Source: Amaurobius ferox | Taxonomy: Eukaryota > Arthropoda > Arachnida > Araneae > Amaurobiidae | Reading direction: 5' to 3' | NCBI GenBank assembly: GCA_951213105.1 | Contig: OX578146.1 | Coordinates: 115,160,387-115,224,386, forward strand | DNA: 64,000 nt | Part shown: in pieces, positions 21,472 through 34,030 of the stretch | Layout of the letters: each line of letters opens with the position of its first letter | Numbering within the stretch: the first letter of the stretch is position 1 | Position numbers and translations under genes: made by a program | Notes under the pieces: model-generated | Databases searched by the model: none | Told to the model about the DNA's origin: nothing | The model's input: only the letters and a program-made list of their open reading frames with translations

Positions 21472-24100
21472 CAGTGGTTCTTAACCTTTTTAAGCCGCGA
21501 CCCAAATTTGAGAAATATATGTTCATGTCGCGACCCAAAAAAAGGTCAAAATTTTTTCATTGCTTTATTTTAGATCGTATTTTTAAAAAATCTTCAATCC
21601 TACGATGATGATTTTTTTTAACTTACAAATTTTTTATTTATTTTTTTTAATAATAAAGATAAACAAAAGTACTTTTCGATCCAAGGAAAATTTAATTAAT
21701 AATCAAGTGTTTTTAATAATTTTTATTGACCAAATTAAAATATATTTATAACTTTTTGAAAATAATTGACATTTTAACTTATTCCTAAAAAAAAAGAAAT
21801 ATTAATACATATGTTAAGTCTTTTAAATTTTAAATGCAAGTCATACAGTTTTAATGAGAACCTTGTGCTTGAATACATTTTGAAAGATCTTCAAACCTCG
21901 GTTGAATGCTTGTCAAGGAGCACCTTATATCTATTTCAGGATTTAACTTGTTCCGGTAATTGTTTTTGATTACACACAGAGCCGAAAAACCAGCCTCACA
22001 CATATATGTTGTTGAAAAGGGCAATAATACTTTTAGGGCTTCTTTAACAATTATTGGCTTTTCGGTTTTTAATTTTAACCAGAAAGCACATAAAGATTCA
22101 GTGTTTTTGTAGAAATTGTATCGAAGTGCTTGGTCACTTTGTATTTCTATTAATTGTTCTTGAAATTGATTAATATTAACAAATTCCTCATGCAAATCAC
22201 TTACATCAAAATTAAATGGCATTCGAACCCAATTATATTTGAAAACATCGTCTGCAGGGAAATATCGATCAAAGTCTGCTATTAGTTTTTCTAAATGATT
22301 AATAATAATTTTCTGTATTTCAAAATCTGTGATATCAATATTATTGTCTTCAACAAGTAAATTAAGAGTCGGGAATGAAGCAAGTTTCTTTACTTCAACC
22401 TTATTTCTCCATAATTTGAGTTTATTTTTAAAACATGTAATTTTTTCAGTTAATTCAATAATAGTATGATTACGTCCTTGCATAGACGTATTTAGATTAT
22501 TTATTTCAAATAAAATATCTGACAAATAAGCAACTTGAGTAATCCACTTCAACTCGGAGAATTTAGATGCTAATGGGTGTTTCTTTTCTCTCAAAAATAA
22601 TTCGACTTCTGTCCGTAATGATAATACTCTTTGAACAACTTTGCCCCGGGACAGCCATCTAACTTCAGAATAATATAATAAATGTTCGTATTCTGCACCA
22701 AATTCGAAACACAGTTCGCGGAAAATTCTACAGTTAAGAGCTCTTGATTTGATAAAATTGAATACCGCAACAATTTCATCCAAAACGATACATAATTCGG
22801 GTGATAATTTTTTTGAAGCAAGATTTTGTCTATGTAACAAACAATGAATCGATATAATTTGTGGATTCATTTGTTTTGCTCTTGTCGAAAATCCCTTTTG
22901 AGATGCTGTCATGGCAGCTGCACCGTCGGTGCAAATACTGAAACACTGATTCCAATTTAATCCTTCTTCTTTAAAAAACGAGTCGACCATAAGAAAAATA
23001 TCTTCACCTCTAGTTGTTGTTGACATTGGTTTGCAAAATAAAATGTCCTCCTGCATATCTGTTAAACCTGGTTACCGCTCGTAAACCATGAGTTGAGCAT
23101 CTTTACTTACATCTGTCGTTTCATCCAGTTGAATACTAAATAAACCAGCAATTTTTATAGCAGAAATAAGTTGATTCTTAATATCAAGTGATATATCATT
23201 AATTCGTAAACGAATTGTATCATTTGATAATGGTATCTTTTGTAATTTCTTTGAACTTTCATCTCCTTACATCATACGTGCCATGTCAATGGCAGCAGGT
23301 TTTATAAGTTTTTCAGCAATATTATGGGGTTTCTTTTGTCTTGCAATATGCCAAGCCACATGAAAAGAAGCAAGTGTAGCTTGTTTGGCAGAATTTATAA
23401 AACCACTACTACTTGGTGCATCCAAACGCTGTCTTTTTAAATGGGCTTCTTTTCTTTCGAAAAAAGTACGATCTTTTCCCTCAAAGGAAAAATTTTTATG
23501 TGTTGCATCAAAATGTCTTTTAAGTTTGTTCGGTTTCATCGATTCATTACTTAATATTTCACTGCACAACACGCATTGCGGCTTGTTCACTCCTCGATCA
23601 TAAATGCAAGTAAAACCTAATTCTAAAAATGCTTCCTTGTATTCACGTTTTGCCATTATTAGGGTGATTACAATTTTACAATACGCACTGCAGCTTGATC
23701 ACTCCACTATTAATAATAAGACAAAATTTGTTTCTAAAATGCTTGTATTCACGTTTCACTGTTATTACACGTTTCACTGTTATTCACAACACAATACGCA
23801 GAAACGAGTTTTTGACAGAGAGCTTACTGAGTCTGCGCGCACGCAAAGCAATGGCGTGCGTATTACCAACACCTCCTAGAAGAGAAAGCCTCAGGACAGG
23901 AATTGGACGTCACTTCCGGAAGGCCATTCGCGAAGAGCGGTAAAACCGAAACATTGTATTAGGGAATAACTCTTCTAGGAGGTGTTGGTATTACTTATTA
24001 TTTGGTGTATTACTAACTTTTTTGGTTCGACTCAGCGCGACCCAAGAAATATGCTTCGCGACCCAATTTTGGGTCGCGATCCATAGGTTAAGAACCGCTG
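21472..24100 (-). mobile_element. complete hAT transposon (ZBED5/SCAND3-like)
   Basis: 2,629 bp bounded by an 8-bp target duplication, CTTTAGAC (21464-21471 and 24101-24108), the hallmark of hAT. Terminal inverted repeats are CAGTGGTTCTTAACCT on the left and, reversed, CAGCGGTTCTTAACCT on the right, followed by subterminal CGCGACCC words on both sides. The single transposase gene lies on the minus strand. Both ends and the duplication are intact, but the transposase has two stops, so mobility would need an enzyme from elsewhere. Confidence 0.96.
21851..23656 (-). pseudogene. hAT transposase, full length but with two in-frame stops
   Basis: About 601 codons, the usual length for ZBED5/SCAND3/FAM200-type hAT transposases. 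A BED-like zinc finger comes first (Cys28-x2-Cys31 in CVLCSEIL, His48-x4-His53 in LKRHFDATH), then the RNase-H-like core with STDGAAAM-type Asp (SICTDGAAAM, about residue 244), the IHCLLHRQ motif, EVRWLSRGKV, and the C-terminal hAT dimerisation region with the catalytic Glu in MCEAGFSAL (about residue 554). Residues 1-129 and 201-601 are open in one and the same frame. They are separated by TAA stops at 23267-23269 and 23072-23074, with continuous homologous sequence (IQLDETTDVSKDAQL) between them. Only two nonsense mutations and no frameshift mean recent inactivation. Confidence 0.93.
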
Positions 24101-24108
24101 CTTTAGAC
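24101..24108. repeat. hAT target-site duplication, right (CTTTAGAC)
   Basis: Identical to 21464-21471. Confidence 0.95.
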
Positions 24109-24196
24109 CACAATGACCTGTATATAACTTGGTGTTATCGTTCTGCGGTCCTGTTATTCATATTATGCGAACCAAGATATTATGCGAAAATTTGTA

Positions 24197-24349
24197 AGTT
24201 AAAAAAAATCATCATCGTAGGATTGAAGATTTTTTAAAAATACGATCTAAAATAAAGCAATGAAAAAATTTTGACCTTTTTTTGGGTCGCGACATGAACA
24301 TATATTTCTCAAATTTGGGTCGCGGCTTAAAAAGGTTAAGAACCACTGA
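24197..24349 (-). mobile_element. solo inverted hAT end
   Basis: Inverted, nearly exact copy of 21472-21628, the transposase-3' end of the neighbouring hAT element, finishing GGTTAAGAACCACTG. It lies only 88 bp beyond the complete element and has no partner end. It reflects an aborted or nested insertion, or a deletion. Confidence 0.9.
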
Positions 24350-24379
24350 TCTAGAGTATATGGAAAACTACAGAGAAAC

Positions 24380-24469
24380 TAAACCCCTTTAACCCTGTCG
24401 TCCCTTGTATTTGATGTACAACCATCAGCTGAGCTGGACAAACTGGGTAATAAATAAACCCCTTTAACC
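24380..24469 (+). mobile_element. 60-bp mini-insertion with 15-bp direct repeats
   Basis: A 60-bp segment (24395-24454) starting CTGTCGTCCCTTG and ending GGGTAATAAAT lies between direct repeats TAAACCCCTTTAACC (24380-24394 and 24455-24469). The A-rich 3' side and repeat length look like target-primed retroposition of a short RNA. Source unknown. Confidence 0.6.
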
Positions 24470-27400
24470 AAAGTATATTCATTTAAAAATTCTTATCACT
24501 TGTTGGCGCAAAATATTGATTCAAAATAATTTCCAACAATTGCACCCATTATTTCCCATTTCATTTGAACACTTCCAGATAGAATTTATCAATAGAACTG
24601 ACTAATGCTCTTACAAGGGCTGTTAGAAAACACTTATATCAGTGATAACAGTTCCGGAGCGAGATAAGTTTCAAATCTATTACGCATCATTTTTAACTGC
24701 CGAAAGTTGGTGATACGTTCGGGAATTATGAATTTTATTCTAAGCAATAAAAACTGAGGATTTGAAGTGAATGTTGCTTATTTGTAAAAATAGTATAGAT
24801 TTTTGACACCAGGAGGATTTTGATGATGCTATTATAAAATGAAATTCAATAATACAATTTATACAGGATGTCAAGGAAAATTATGAATCAGGACAATAAT
24901 TTGAAAAGCATTTAGATTATCGTATATTTATTATGCAGGTGGATAAGATATCCGCACAGCACTATACGATGAAACATTTTGTGGGGAGTTGACTCCGTAT
25001 TTAAAAAGGTAAGAAAGTTATTTCGCTTCCTCGGTAGAGATCAGGAAAAAAGCCGATAACAAAGTTTTATAGCACTGCAAAATTAATATTAAGAACTTTT
25101 GTCCAACAACAAAGCTGCAAAATAACCTCTAAATTAAGATTTTAATAAGATCATTTCATTAATCTACATCTAACAATGTAGAATTAGTGGTATTGGACAA
25201 ATGTGCAGACATCTTATTGCACATACAGTTTTCACTAAAATAATATGTATATTTTAATAAAGTTAATAAAAGTTTTCATAAACAGTAAAAAAAATAATGA
25301 AATTAAATTTCAAAATTAAATAATGAATTGATAATTATCTTTTATGTAAAATAAAAACAAATATTATTATTTTGGTTCCACACTTGTTAGTTTCACTTGG
25401 TTATTTATATGTTGATATAACGCGTCTTAGATACTAAAATTTGAATGAAATTTTATATCGTATAAATCAATATTTATCATGCCGTGTCTGAAAATATTAA
25501 AATAAATTTAATCAAAGTTATTTATTGAATTTTTCAACTTTATATATACACGCATATTAAATGAAAAAACATTGTGCATGACAAGGGTATGTTCGGCAAA
25601 AAGTTCAATTTATATTGAATTTTTTCTGTAACAGAATTTATGAAACTATTCTATACCCCTGAAATTGTGATTATGATTAAAAGTATTCACTATGCAAATG
25701 ATCATAAAAATCGTGTTATCTTGATTAAACAAACTGCATTTTAGATTGTGATCCAGTGATAAGACTTCGCATGTAAAACTTAAGGTCCGATAATATTGCA
25801 ATGATAATCTAATGAAATTGCATATAACTGATAAAGGCCATTTCATTAATAGGTATAATCCTAATGAGTTTCATATTCTGATGCTCTTAATAGTATTGAT
25901 AATATAGAAAATGCAAGAATAAAAGACACATTTTTACTTGTTCATACATAAATGTTTTTTAGTTAATGTATTATTTTACAAAATAGTTTTAGATTCATTT
26001 AAATAAATACATCTGTTTCCAAAACACCTACATTTCCATATCATCACTTTGTATTGAAAACCATTTTAAACATAGTAACTATTTATTGAGAAGCTTTTTT
26101 TAGATCTGATGCATAATTTAATTAAATAGTTTTATATTCATTTTATTAATCATTTTAGAAACATAGAAATCATTTATCGGCAGTATAAAAACTTAAACGG
26201 TTATATAAAAATATGTTACTGCTCGTTTTACAATGTCTAAACAAATATCAATTAGGGAATTACCAATTACCACCACAAGCTACAAATTAAATATCATATT
26301 TATTCAATAAATAACGGGAGTTCGGTTTTTCATCTAAAGATATACATATTATTTATAAAATATTTATTTATCTTTAATTATTCAGTTATTAAAACATTTT
26401 TATTTTATACCTTACTTATATAAATTAAAAACAATTTATTAGCTAACAAAATATATTTAATTTGATTTTATTTAAATTTCTCTGAGTGACCTTGATTTCC
26501 TTTAATACCCACTTTATAATTTTAAATACTAAACATATATTTAAACAATCAATTTAATCCAACTGAACACAACTTCGAAATTATCTTTTGGCCTAAAATA
26601 ACCCTTGGGGATAAGGTTTGGTCTGCAGATCACTGTACTGTACTCGAGACACGATCACACGCAAGATACGCCGATACATGCAATGCAGTGCAGAGCCATT
26701 TAAATGGCTCTACAATGCCAGAATCTTGCAATCCAATTAGATATATTATTTTTTTAAAACACAGGAAACCAAAGAGTGGGAATATAGCTCCCAGTATGGC
26801 GGTCAATATCAATTAACCAGTTTGGACACTTTAATGCTCTTCAGCACCAAAACAAATATTAACTACATTGACAGCATTAAAATTTGCTTACTACCTCCAT
26901 TTTTCGAAAATGAGTGGGACGGAGAGGGAAAAGGAAATAGTCCAGACAAGAAACCATCACGGATATTTGAGGATTGATTCTTCAGGGGACAAATAAAAGG
27001 GACCCAGCCTCCCGGACATTAAAGATGCAGCCACAAAATTGAAGAAAGCGAATGGTGACTTGGAAAGGCTGAACCAAAAATATCATCCCGGGGGTTTGAG
27101 CAACTGAAAATCGTTTTTATCAAGATAGAAATTGATTTATGAGTGTTCGATGTGTACTCTGTCTATTCTACATTATAATTAGAAGTAATTGGGTCTCCCA
27201 GGAGAGCCCCTCTTACAAAGGATTAGATATCCGCAGCATGGTTTAAACACACCAGCATGGTTACGGAACAACAAAGTGATATTCAACCATTAATTATTAA
27301 TATAAGTGTGAATACTCCCTTCTATAGCTTAAAATGTGATTGACTAGCTGTGCGTTCATATCCAGAGTCCCAAACTTTTGCAGTATTAGCAGAGTAATGT

Positions 27401-28204
27401 TTTATAGCCGCAAAACTCAATGGGTCGGCCCTTAAGTTCAGCATGGTCAAATAATCACATATTTTCAAGAGAGCATTTTACACTGTCGAATAAAAATCGC
27501 CGGAGCAACTACATTTTACCACGAAGTCAGCTCTGAATTCCTCACCCGGAAAATATAATGATGGATACTTGTATAGTGGATTTTCCTGATCATCTTGGAT
27601 TCCTTTCTGAATCGAATACAAACTCTGAAGTGGAGGTATTGCTCTATTTACATTTTATGCTCTTCGCAAAGCAACCATTTATCAAATTTTCACACACCCT
27701 TTGAGCAACTCCAACAGAAGCTCCGGCCGTCCATTAAGCTGTTCTATGTCTCCGGATGAGTCGGTCGGCTTGGGCTTTCGACACCCTTTGAGCAGCACTT
27801 ATAAGCTAGTTACTATCAAATAAACTAATAGAAACTTAAATTTAATATATTCAGTAACAGGCCATGAGCCTCAAAGACAATTGATGCAATTGAGAATTCT
27901 TCGATTACACACGTTTGTGTGTGCTTATGTGCAAATACATAGTTTAATCAAATACAGTATCAATCATCAAATGCAGTACTCAAATAATAGAGTAATTTCA
28001 GAGGTACTCACGATGTCTTTCTTCTCTGGCCATTGCATTAAATACATTGAACGTAATCATCAATGCATTGTTTTGGGTTGAACGAAACAAAATTCACAAT
28101 TAGTATTAACTGGTTTATAGGGTTCGGTATCATTTGATAAGTTCTTCCAACCACGATGATTTGCCTTGTTGACCTCCTGTATGGGTAAGATGACTAGCAC
28201 AAGA
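24470..28204. other. AT-rich DNA without recognised genes
   Basis: Only short random frames on both strands. A perfect 20-bp palindrome (AGAGCCATTTAAATGGCTCT) lies at 26692-26711. A 36-codon frame around 26995-27105 (DIKDAATKLKKANGDLERLN) is helical-looking but too short to assign. ACACCCTTTGAGCA occurs twice (about 27696 and 27780). Confidence 0.5.
26692..26711. repeat. 20-bp perfect palindrome
   Basis: AGAGCCATTTAAATGGCTCT reads the same on both strands; no loop. Function unknown. Confidence 0.9.
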
Positions 28205-28293
28205 CTGCCACGTACTATATGGGTGTGCCGTAATATCCCCCAGAGTGAAACAATGTGCTCGAGTTAAAAAAGTTTGAGAATCGCTGGCCTAGA
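28205..28293. mobile_element. relic of a hAT terminus
   Basis: GTGTGCCGTAATAT and AAAAAGTTTGAGAATCGCTG: the reversed end reads CAGCGATTCTCAAACTTTTT, matching the usual hAT terminal form CAGNGGTTCTCAAAC with one change. It is a different family from the 21.5-kb hAT. The body and other end are missing. Confidence 0.6.
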
Positions 28294-30039
28294 AGCATTG
28301 AGGTGCTTCATTATCTTAAATATAAACTTTTTTATATATTGTTGCATCCCGGAAAATCTGAAGAAGCAAACAAAATCCTAATAACCATTCTTCTATTGTC
28401 ATCTATCGCCTAAATGCATCCCAAAATATAACGTACTTTAAGATGTTTATACCCATTTTATTCCATATATATTCTAAAAATACGAACGTTGCATCAACCA
28501 GTGGACTGACAAAAATAGCAGTTCCTCAATGGAAAATATCGAGAAATTCGGGATTTAGAATATTCAAATAGATATCATTATTTTTGGTTTTGCATTACTT
28601 TCAATTTGGAACTACTTCTATATCCACGTTATACAGAGATGAAACTGAATAATGTTATATTTTATTAATAATATAAATACCTTGGTTTATCTGTCTATCT
28701 ATCTATCTCCGGGTAACGCTGCTAAAAAATGTTGCCAAACGTATTTCAAACACGTGTAAACATTTCAATTTAGATACTAACCCAGACCATCAGAATTTTC
28801 ATAACCCTCCACGTGAACATTAAACTTTTCCTATCACCCATTGATTTTCCACGTTCACTGCTGCTTGAAATTAGTGTTCATATTAAAAAGCTAAGCATTC
28901 TTCTTAGCTAATTAAATTTTTGCTTGAACGCGGTTCGTTTTTTGTTGTTTTTTTAATTAGCTGGACGCCGCCAACTTGACGACATTTCCAAATGTTGCCA
29001 AAGTGACTAAAAAGTCGCCAAATTGATAAAAAATGACGCCAAATGAGAAGTAATGTTTCGTAAATTCTGATTTCCGTCATATGATGGGCATGCATTCTAG
29101 TATATAATAACTAAACTGTCAAAGACTCAGAAACAAACAACCTTTAAAAAATTATGTTTCAATTTTTTAAAAAGTTTTATTTTATTTTTTTTACTAATGT
29201 ATGGCCCAATCGTCAAAGTTAGCCTTAATTGAAGTATGGGTTAGCTAAATGTCAGTGTGCACAGTCACAGCCTTATAGTTCGTCGGGAAAATATAGAAAT
29301 CCTTTTCGAAGACCAATGTTTTCTCCAAACCCTGTGAATGGGTAAAACAATATTCTGACCCTATCAAGTTACATCCAGTGGTCAATACTAACGTGTGCCC
29401 AAACTCTAGGAATGCAATCCTAGATATCTAGGAGATATATCTATGAGAAAATATCTAGGAGAGTAATGTTAATATATTTTATCAAAGGATATTGCATATG
29501 ATAATTGAGCATATTTCACAATGTTTAACTGCACTTTCAGATTTTAAAGCCTTGTTTATAACAATTTTTATTACTTTAACTTTGTTTTTTATAACTTTCT
29601 TTGACAATTTTGAAATACATCAAAATAATAAGTAATTAACTGAAGTGACTCCACTCGACTTCCACAAACCAGAATTCGCTTTTTTTTCAAATTTTATAAG
29701 AAAATTTTTTTAAATCGATATCGTGTCTCCAAATTTTTACAACTATAGCATGTCACCCTTCATTTTAAAGGGTTTGAAAATATCGTTCGATTGATACCTT
29801 ACTTGACAATGTACCCACCACTGAGCTAATAAGCCTCCTAAAGGGACAAAAAATTGTGTCCCGGTTATGTTTCACAATAATGATTGAAACTTGTGGTGCG
29901 CATTTAGTGTCCATGTCCTAATATACAGAACTGCAACGGTACATTTCGAGATGCAACAGCACCAAAGCATGAAATGTGTGTCAACGCCTAAAGACAACCA
30001 ACAGGAATGTGCAACTCAAGTATTGTAGACGGTCATAAC
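28294..30039. other. AT-rich DNA with small repeat fragments
   Basis: Contains a short CTAT microsatellite (about 28698-28716) and, at about 28965-29060, TTGCCAAA/TCGCCAAA words resembling the inner cluster of R2 in reverse orientation. Around 29415-29460 CTAGATATCTAG and related words recur. No gene seen. Confidence 0.5.
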
Positions 30040-30350
30040 GGAATTTAGGCATTTTAATTACCTGGTCTCACATATACACTCTTCTCCGCAAGTAATATAT
30101 GGAAATTGTTGTAATTAACTTAATAATTAACAAAATGTTATTAATAAATAATGATTTTTTTAAAGATAAAATGGTGCAGTTAATTATAGCATTATATTAA
30201 TTAATATTCTTTTACAGGAACTCGCACTACAAATAATATAGTGGGTTTAAGCGGCACACAACGCAACGTGTTTTAATGAGTTTCAGGAACACGATATTAC
30301 GATCATGTTTAAGACAATTAAGTTTAAGTATGCTTTGCATTCTATTTCTA
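30040..30350 (+). repeat. S repeat, copy 1 (inverted partner at 40.2 kb)
   Basis: About 70% similar to the reverse complement of 40190-40470. Shared words are GGTCTCACAT, TTGTTGTAATTAA, AAAATGGTGCA, TTAATTAATATTCTTTTACA with AACTCGCACT, and TTTAATGAGTT. Non-coding; element type unknown. Confidence 0.7.
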
Positions 30351-32189
30351 AATGTGCACCACAAAACCACAAAGTCTGGATATCATTTAGGTATAAATCA
30401 ACATTTTTATGCGTGATTAAGTCAAAATTTTTCTATGATGACATGTTTATGAAATATAAATATTTCGAATACATTTCGAAATTTTCGCTGGGATTTAAAA
30501 AAAAATAACACTATATAGTTGTAGATTTCTTCATGACAAAACCGGATAAAAAGTTCCGTGAAAATTTAATATGTGTGGCTACCATCGTGCACACAAGAAA
30601 TCGACAATAGACATTAGACAGATATATGGACACCACTCCAAAAATAATCGAAACGTGTTCAGGAGCTCTTAAAACGTATATTGGTGACAAAATCTTGAAA
30701 TCTAAAATTCTCGTGAAAACAATACTTTTTGAATACTACGTATGAAAAGTAAAATGCAAATATCTGGCCCATTTCGGCTGTTCTCCAACTTTCAAATCAC
30801 TAGATACCTAGATGTTCATTCAACGCCAATGTTCTATTAAGCTATTAAAGTGAGTAAATCCATTAGTTGTCTAGGAAAATCATGATATGTCAACATTATA
30901 TTTTTCCTTTGTGCGGTTCTGCGTACTTATTTAAAGCATAAAATAAAGAATAGTAAGTTACTTTTATTAATGTCGAATGCAAAGATCCTTTTTGAAATAT
31001 TTGTTTAGGAGCATGAAACATATAAAAACTATTTTTAAAACTATTCTCATAAAGCAAGCATTTCTAAAAGTCACAATCTTCCTCTTCTGGGGACATCTTT
31101 GTTTCTCTCTAATACACAAAAAGTCTTTAAGAAATAACAAAATATCATATTCTTTAGTTTTTTTAAGTTTCAAAACCTTAAGATTTAGTTAGTCTTTGTT
31201 AACAAATACTCATTCAATTGCGAACAGTTTATGAAGATGAGTTTATTTTTTTTAGAATTTTTTGCATTCTTTGAGGTTTCTTTATTCTCGATTTTTAAAT
31301 GCTTGAGAAAATACCCAAAAGAATGAAGATGCTGTGTGTAGAGAACTGCTTCTTGAAAAGAGATTTATTCTTTGTATCGACTGAAAGTCACGGACTTTTA
31401 AGAAGTCTTTGTGCCGACTATCTCAATGCTATTCAAGGAATATTTTGTTAAATAAATGGAATAACAGTATTTTGGTTTTAAAGGCAACACAAACTGCTTT
31501 GAAATCATTTGTTACTATCTGAATATTTTAATGTATATTGTAACAAATACCTGATAGATCTTTCCCCAACTTGAATATATAGTTGCTGGAAAACACCATT
31601 TACTGTTATCAATAATTATTACTATATGGCCGGGGTTTCTTTACCTTGGCGACATATTTGTTGACAAATTAACAAATTTAACGGCCATGGTTAATTTTGG
31701 TGAGTTTTGAAAACTAATTGGTTAAGGAATTTACGAATTTCTTAGGGTTTTCTAGGTCATTTCATACTAAGTATATACGGATATCCAATGTTGAAAGTGT
31801 CATGTTATGTGTTATGAATAAACATGATTTGTGAATACGATAATTCTTGTGTGTTAATTTGTTGTGCGCTTAACTGGTATGGTTTTGACCTGACGATATT
31901 TTTGTAACTTTGATAAATATTTATTCACCGTATCTTCCTCATTTTTGCGCTTATGGCTGCCCTACTTTTGAGTTTTCCAGACAATTAGATTCATAATTGT
32001 ATGTTGAAAATACACCCGCAAATCCAGTGGATTCTCTAGTAGCATGAAATATTGGTTCAATATTCTGCCAGAATGGTATATATTGGCATTTCATTGGAAA
32101 TATTTCTAATGTTATTGAAGATATATTGATCCCCAATATTGGCTAGATATTTGCATTACAATAATACTCCATTACTAGTGTTGAATTAG
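30351..32189. other. AT-rich DNA without recognised genes
   Basis: Frames of about 70 codons at 30967-31192 overlap on both strands and show no domain. From about 31940 the words ATTGGC and AATATTGG become frequent, leading into the tandem duplication at 32190. Confidence 0.5.
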
Positions 32190-33285
32190 AAATATTTTCA
32201 AAGTTCGGAATATGTTGGCAACCAATACAAGCTAAATATTGGACATATATATTGGCAGCCAATACTGACCCACTATCGTCAAAATTTTCGCAATTTCATA
32301 TTGGCCTATTATTGGAACAATAATGGTATGCCACTACGGTACGTAGAAAATATAGTCAGAGGAAATTTAGGTGTAAATTAAATTATAGAAAAATTAAGAG
32401 ATATACACTATTAAAGTTTTATCTCCCCTTTCCAGCTTTATTTCTACCTAACGTAACTGGGGTTTAATTGCAATCAGAAAATAAAGAAGAAAACTGGATA
32501 AACAGAATATACAGACTAAAACAAAACAGCACATGTATCTATTAGACAAAAAATACGTTTAAAACTTCAGTTAGATTTAAGAGAAATTCTTCGCGTAATT
32601 ACAGCAAAAAGTAAAATATAGGTTTGTCAACTGTTTTTGATGAGACAAACAACCTACAACTTTGGAGCAAGCAAAAAGCTGTTGTACAATAATATACAAT
32701 AATTACAATAATAATGTACAATAATAAATACAATATAATATGTGCAATAATTACAATAATATACTATTAATTGCGTTGTATTAGGAATATTTTCAAAGTT
32801 TGGAATATATTGGCAGCCAATACTGGCCCACTATCGTCAAAATTCTCGCAAATTCATATGGGCCTAATACTGGTCAATAATAGAATGCCACTAAGGTACG
32901 TAAAAAATATAGTCAGGGAAAATTTAGGTTTAAAATAAATTGTAGAAATACTAAGATTAATACATTAATAAAGTGTATGTCTCCCCTTTTCAATTCTATT
33001 TCTACCTACTATAACTGGGGTTAACATAACTGGAGTTAATATTGATGGGGTTTAATTGCACTCAGAAAATAATGAAGAAAACTGGAGAAACATAATACAG
33101 AGTTAAACAAAACAGCAAATGCCTCTATAAGACACAAAATACGTTTAAAACTTCAGTTAAAATTAAGAGATTTAAGAGAAATTCTTCTCGTAATTACAGC
33201 ACACAGTAAAATAAAGATTTGTCAACTGATTTTGATAAAACAAACAATCTACATCTTCGGAGGAAGCAAAAAGCTGTTGTCTCAC
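32190..33285. repeat. tandem duplication, 558-bp period
   Basis: Two diverged direct copies: about 32190-32690 and about 32765-33285. Matching sites include AATACTG.CCCACTATCGTC (32261 and 32819), AACTGGGGTT, AAATACGTTTAAAACTTCAG and GCAAAAAGCTGTTGT. Linked by an ACAATAATA-rich stretch. Non-coding. Confidence 0.85.
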
Positions 33286-33479
33286 TCACCCATAAATAAG
33301 TTAGGCAACAGTTTCTGAACAACTTAACAACTTATTTGCGCATTTGTATGTCAAAGACAGGGAAACTGCTATTTAAAAAAAATAGCTGGAAATTATTTTT
33401 AATAAGATGTATTTTTTTTTGTTTGGTGTTTCGAATCAAAAATAGCTGTCTCAATTGAAAATTTGATCAGGTAGGTTTC

Positions 33480-34030
33480 ACCCCGTAGTCGAGTTTCGGC
33501 CTTTTATGATCCTGGTGGAGGCTTTGGATGGATACTGAGAGATTTACTCGCCCCCTACCCCGTCTGGTCAACTCCTGGAGTTAAAAGTTGTAGCCTTCTA
33601 CGCCTGCCGAAGACTGTTTGGGGATCTAGAAATGCTTAAACAATATAATCACCTCCCTTGAAGGGGGTCGGAAATACGCCTACGTTAAGTTCTGGTCGTT
33701 ATTGATGCAACTTCGTGGATTCAGCTTTCTAGATCACTAGTGGGCTTCTGGAGGGTTTGAAAAACTTAAAAAATATAATCCCCTCCCTGGGAGGGGATAA
33801 CAAATCCGGCTTCGTTAGGTTCTCTCCTGTTATTGATGCTAATTTGTCGATACAGCTTTCTAAATCACCAGGGGGTTCTGGAGGGTCCTAAAGGCTTCTA
33901 AAAAATATTTTCTCCTACCCCGAAGTAGGGTGGGGAGGTATATCGAAAGTCAGACTCCGTTAGATTGTGTACAGTAATTGATACTGCATTTTCTAGGTCA
34001 TCGGAGCCTTTCAAGCGTAGACTGTTCAGG
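33480..34030. repeat. degenerate ~130-bp tandem repeat with a hairpin in each unit
   Basis: Three or more diverged units, each with a TTAAAxAATATAATC-like block, a GC-rich hairpin, a GTTAGGTTCT-like block and CTTTCTAGATCAC. The hairpins are CCTCCCTTGAAGGGGG (33652), CCCCTCCCTGGGAGGGG (33781) and CCTACCCCGAAGTAGGG (33914): pairing is kept while the sequence differs. Confidence 0.7.

Noticed and set aside
30967..31192. Two overlapping ~70-codon frames on opposite strands
   Set aside because: No domain, no conserved partner and typical random AT-rich composition.
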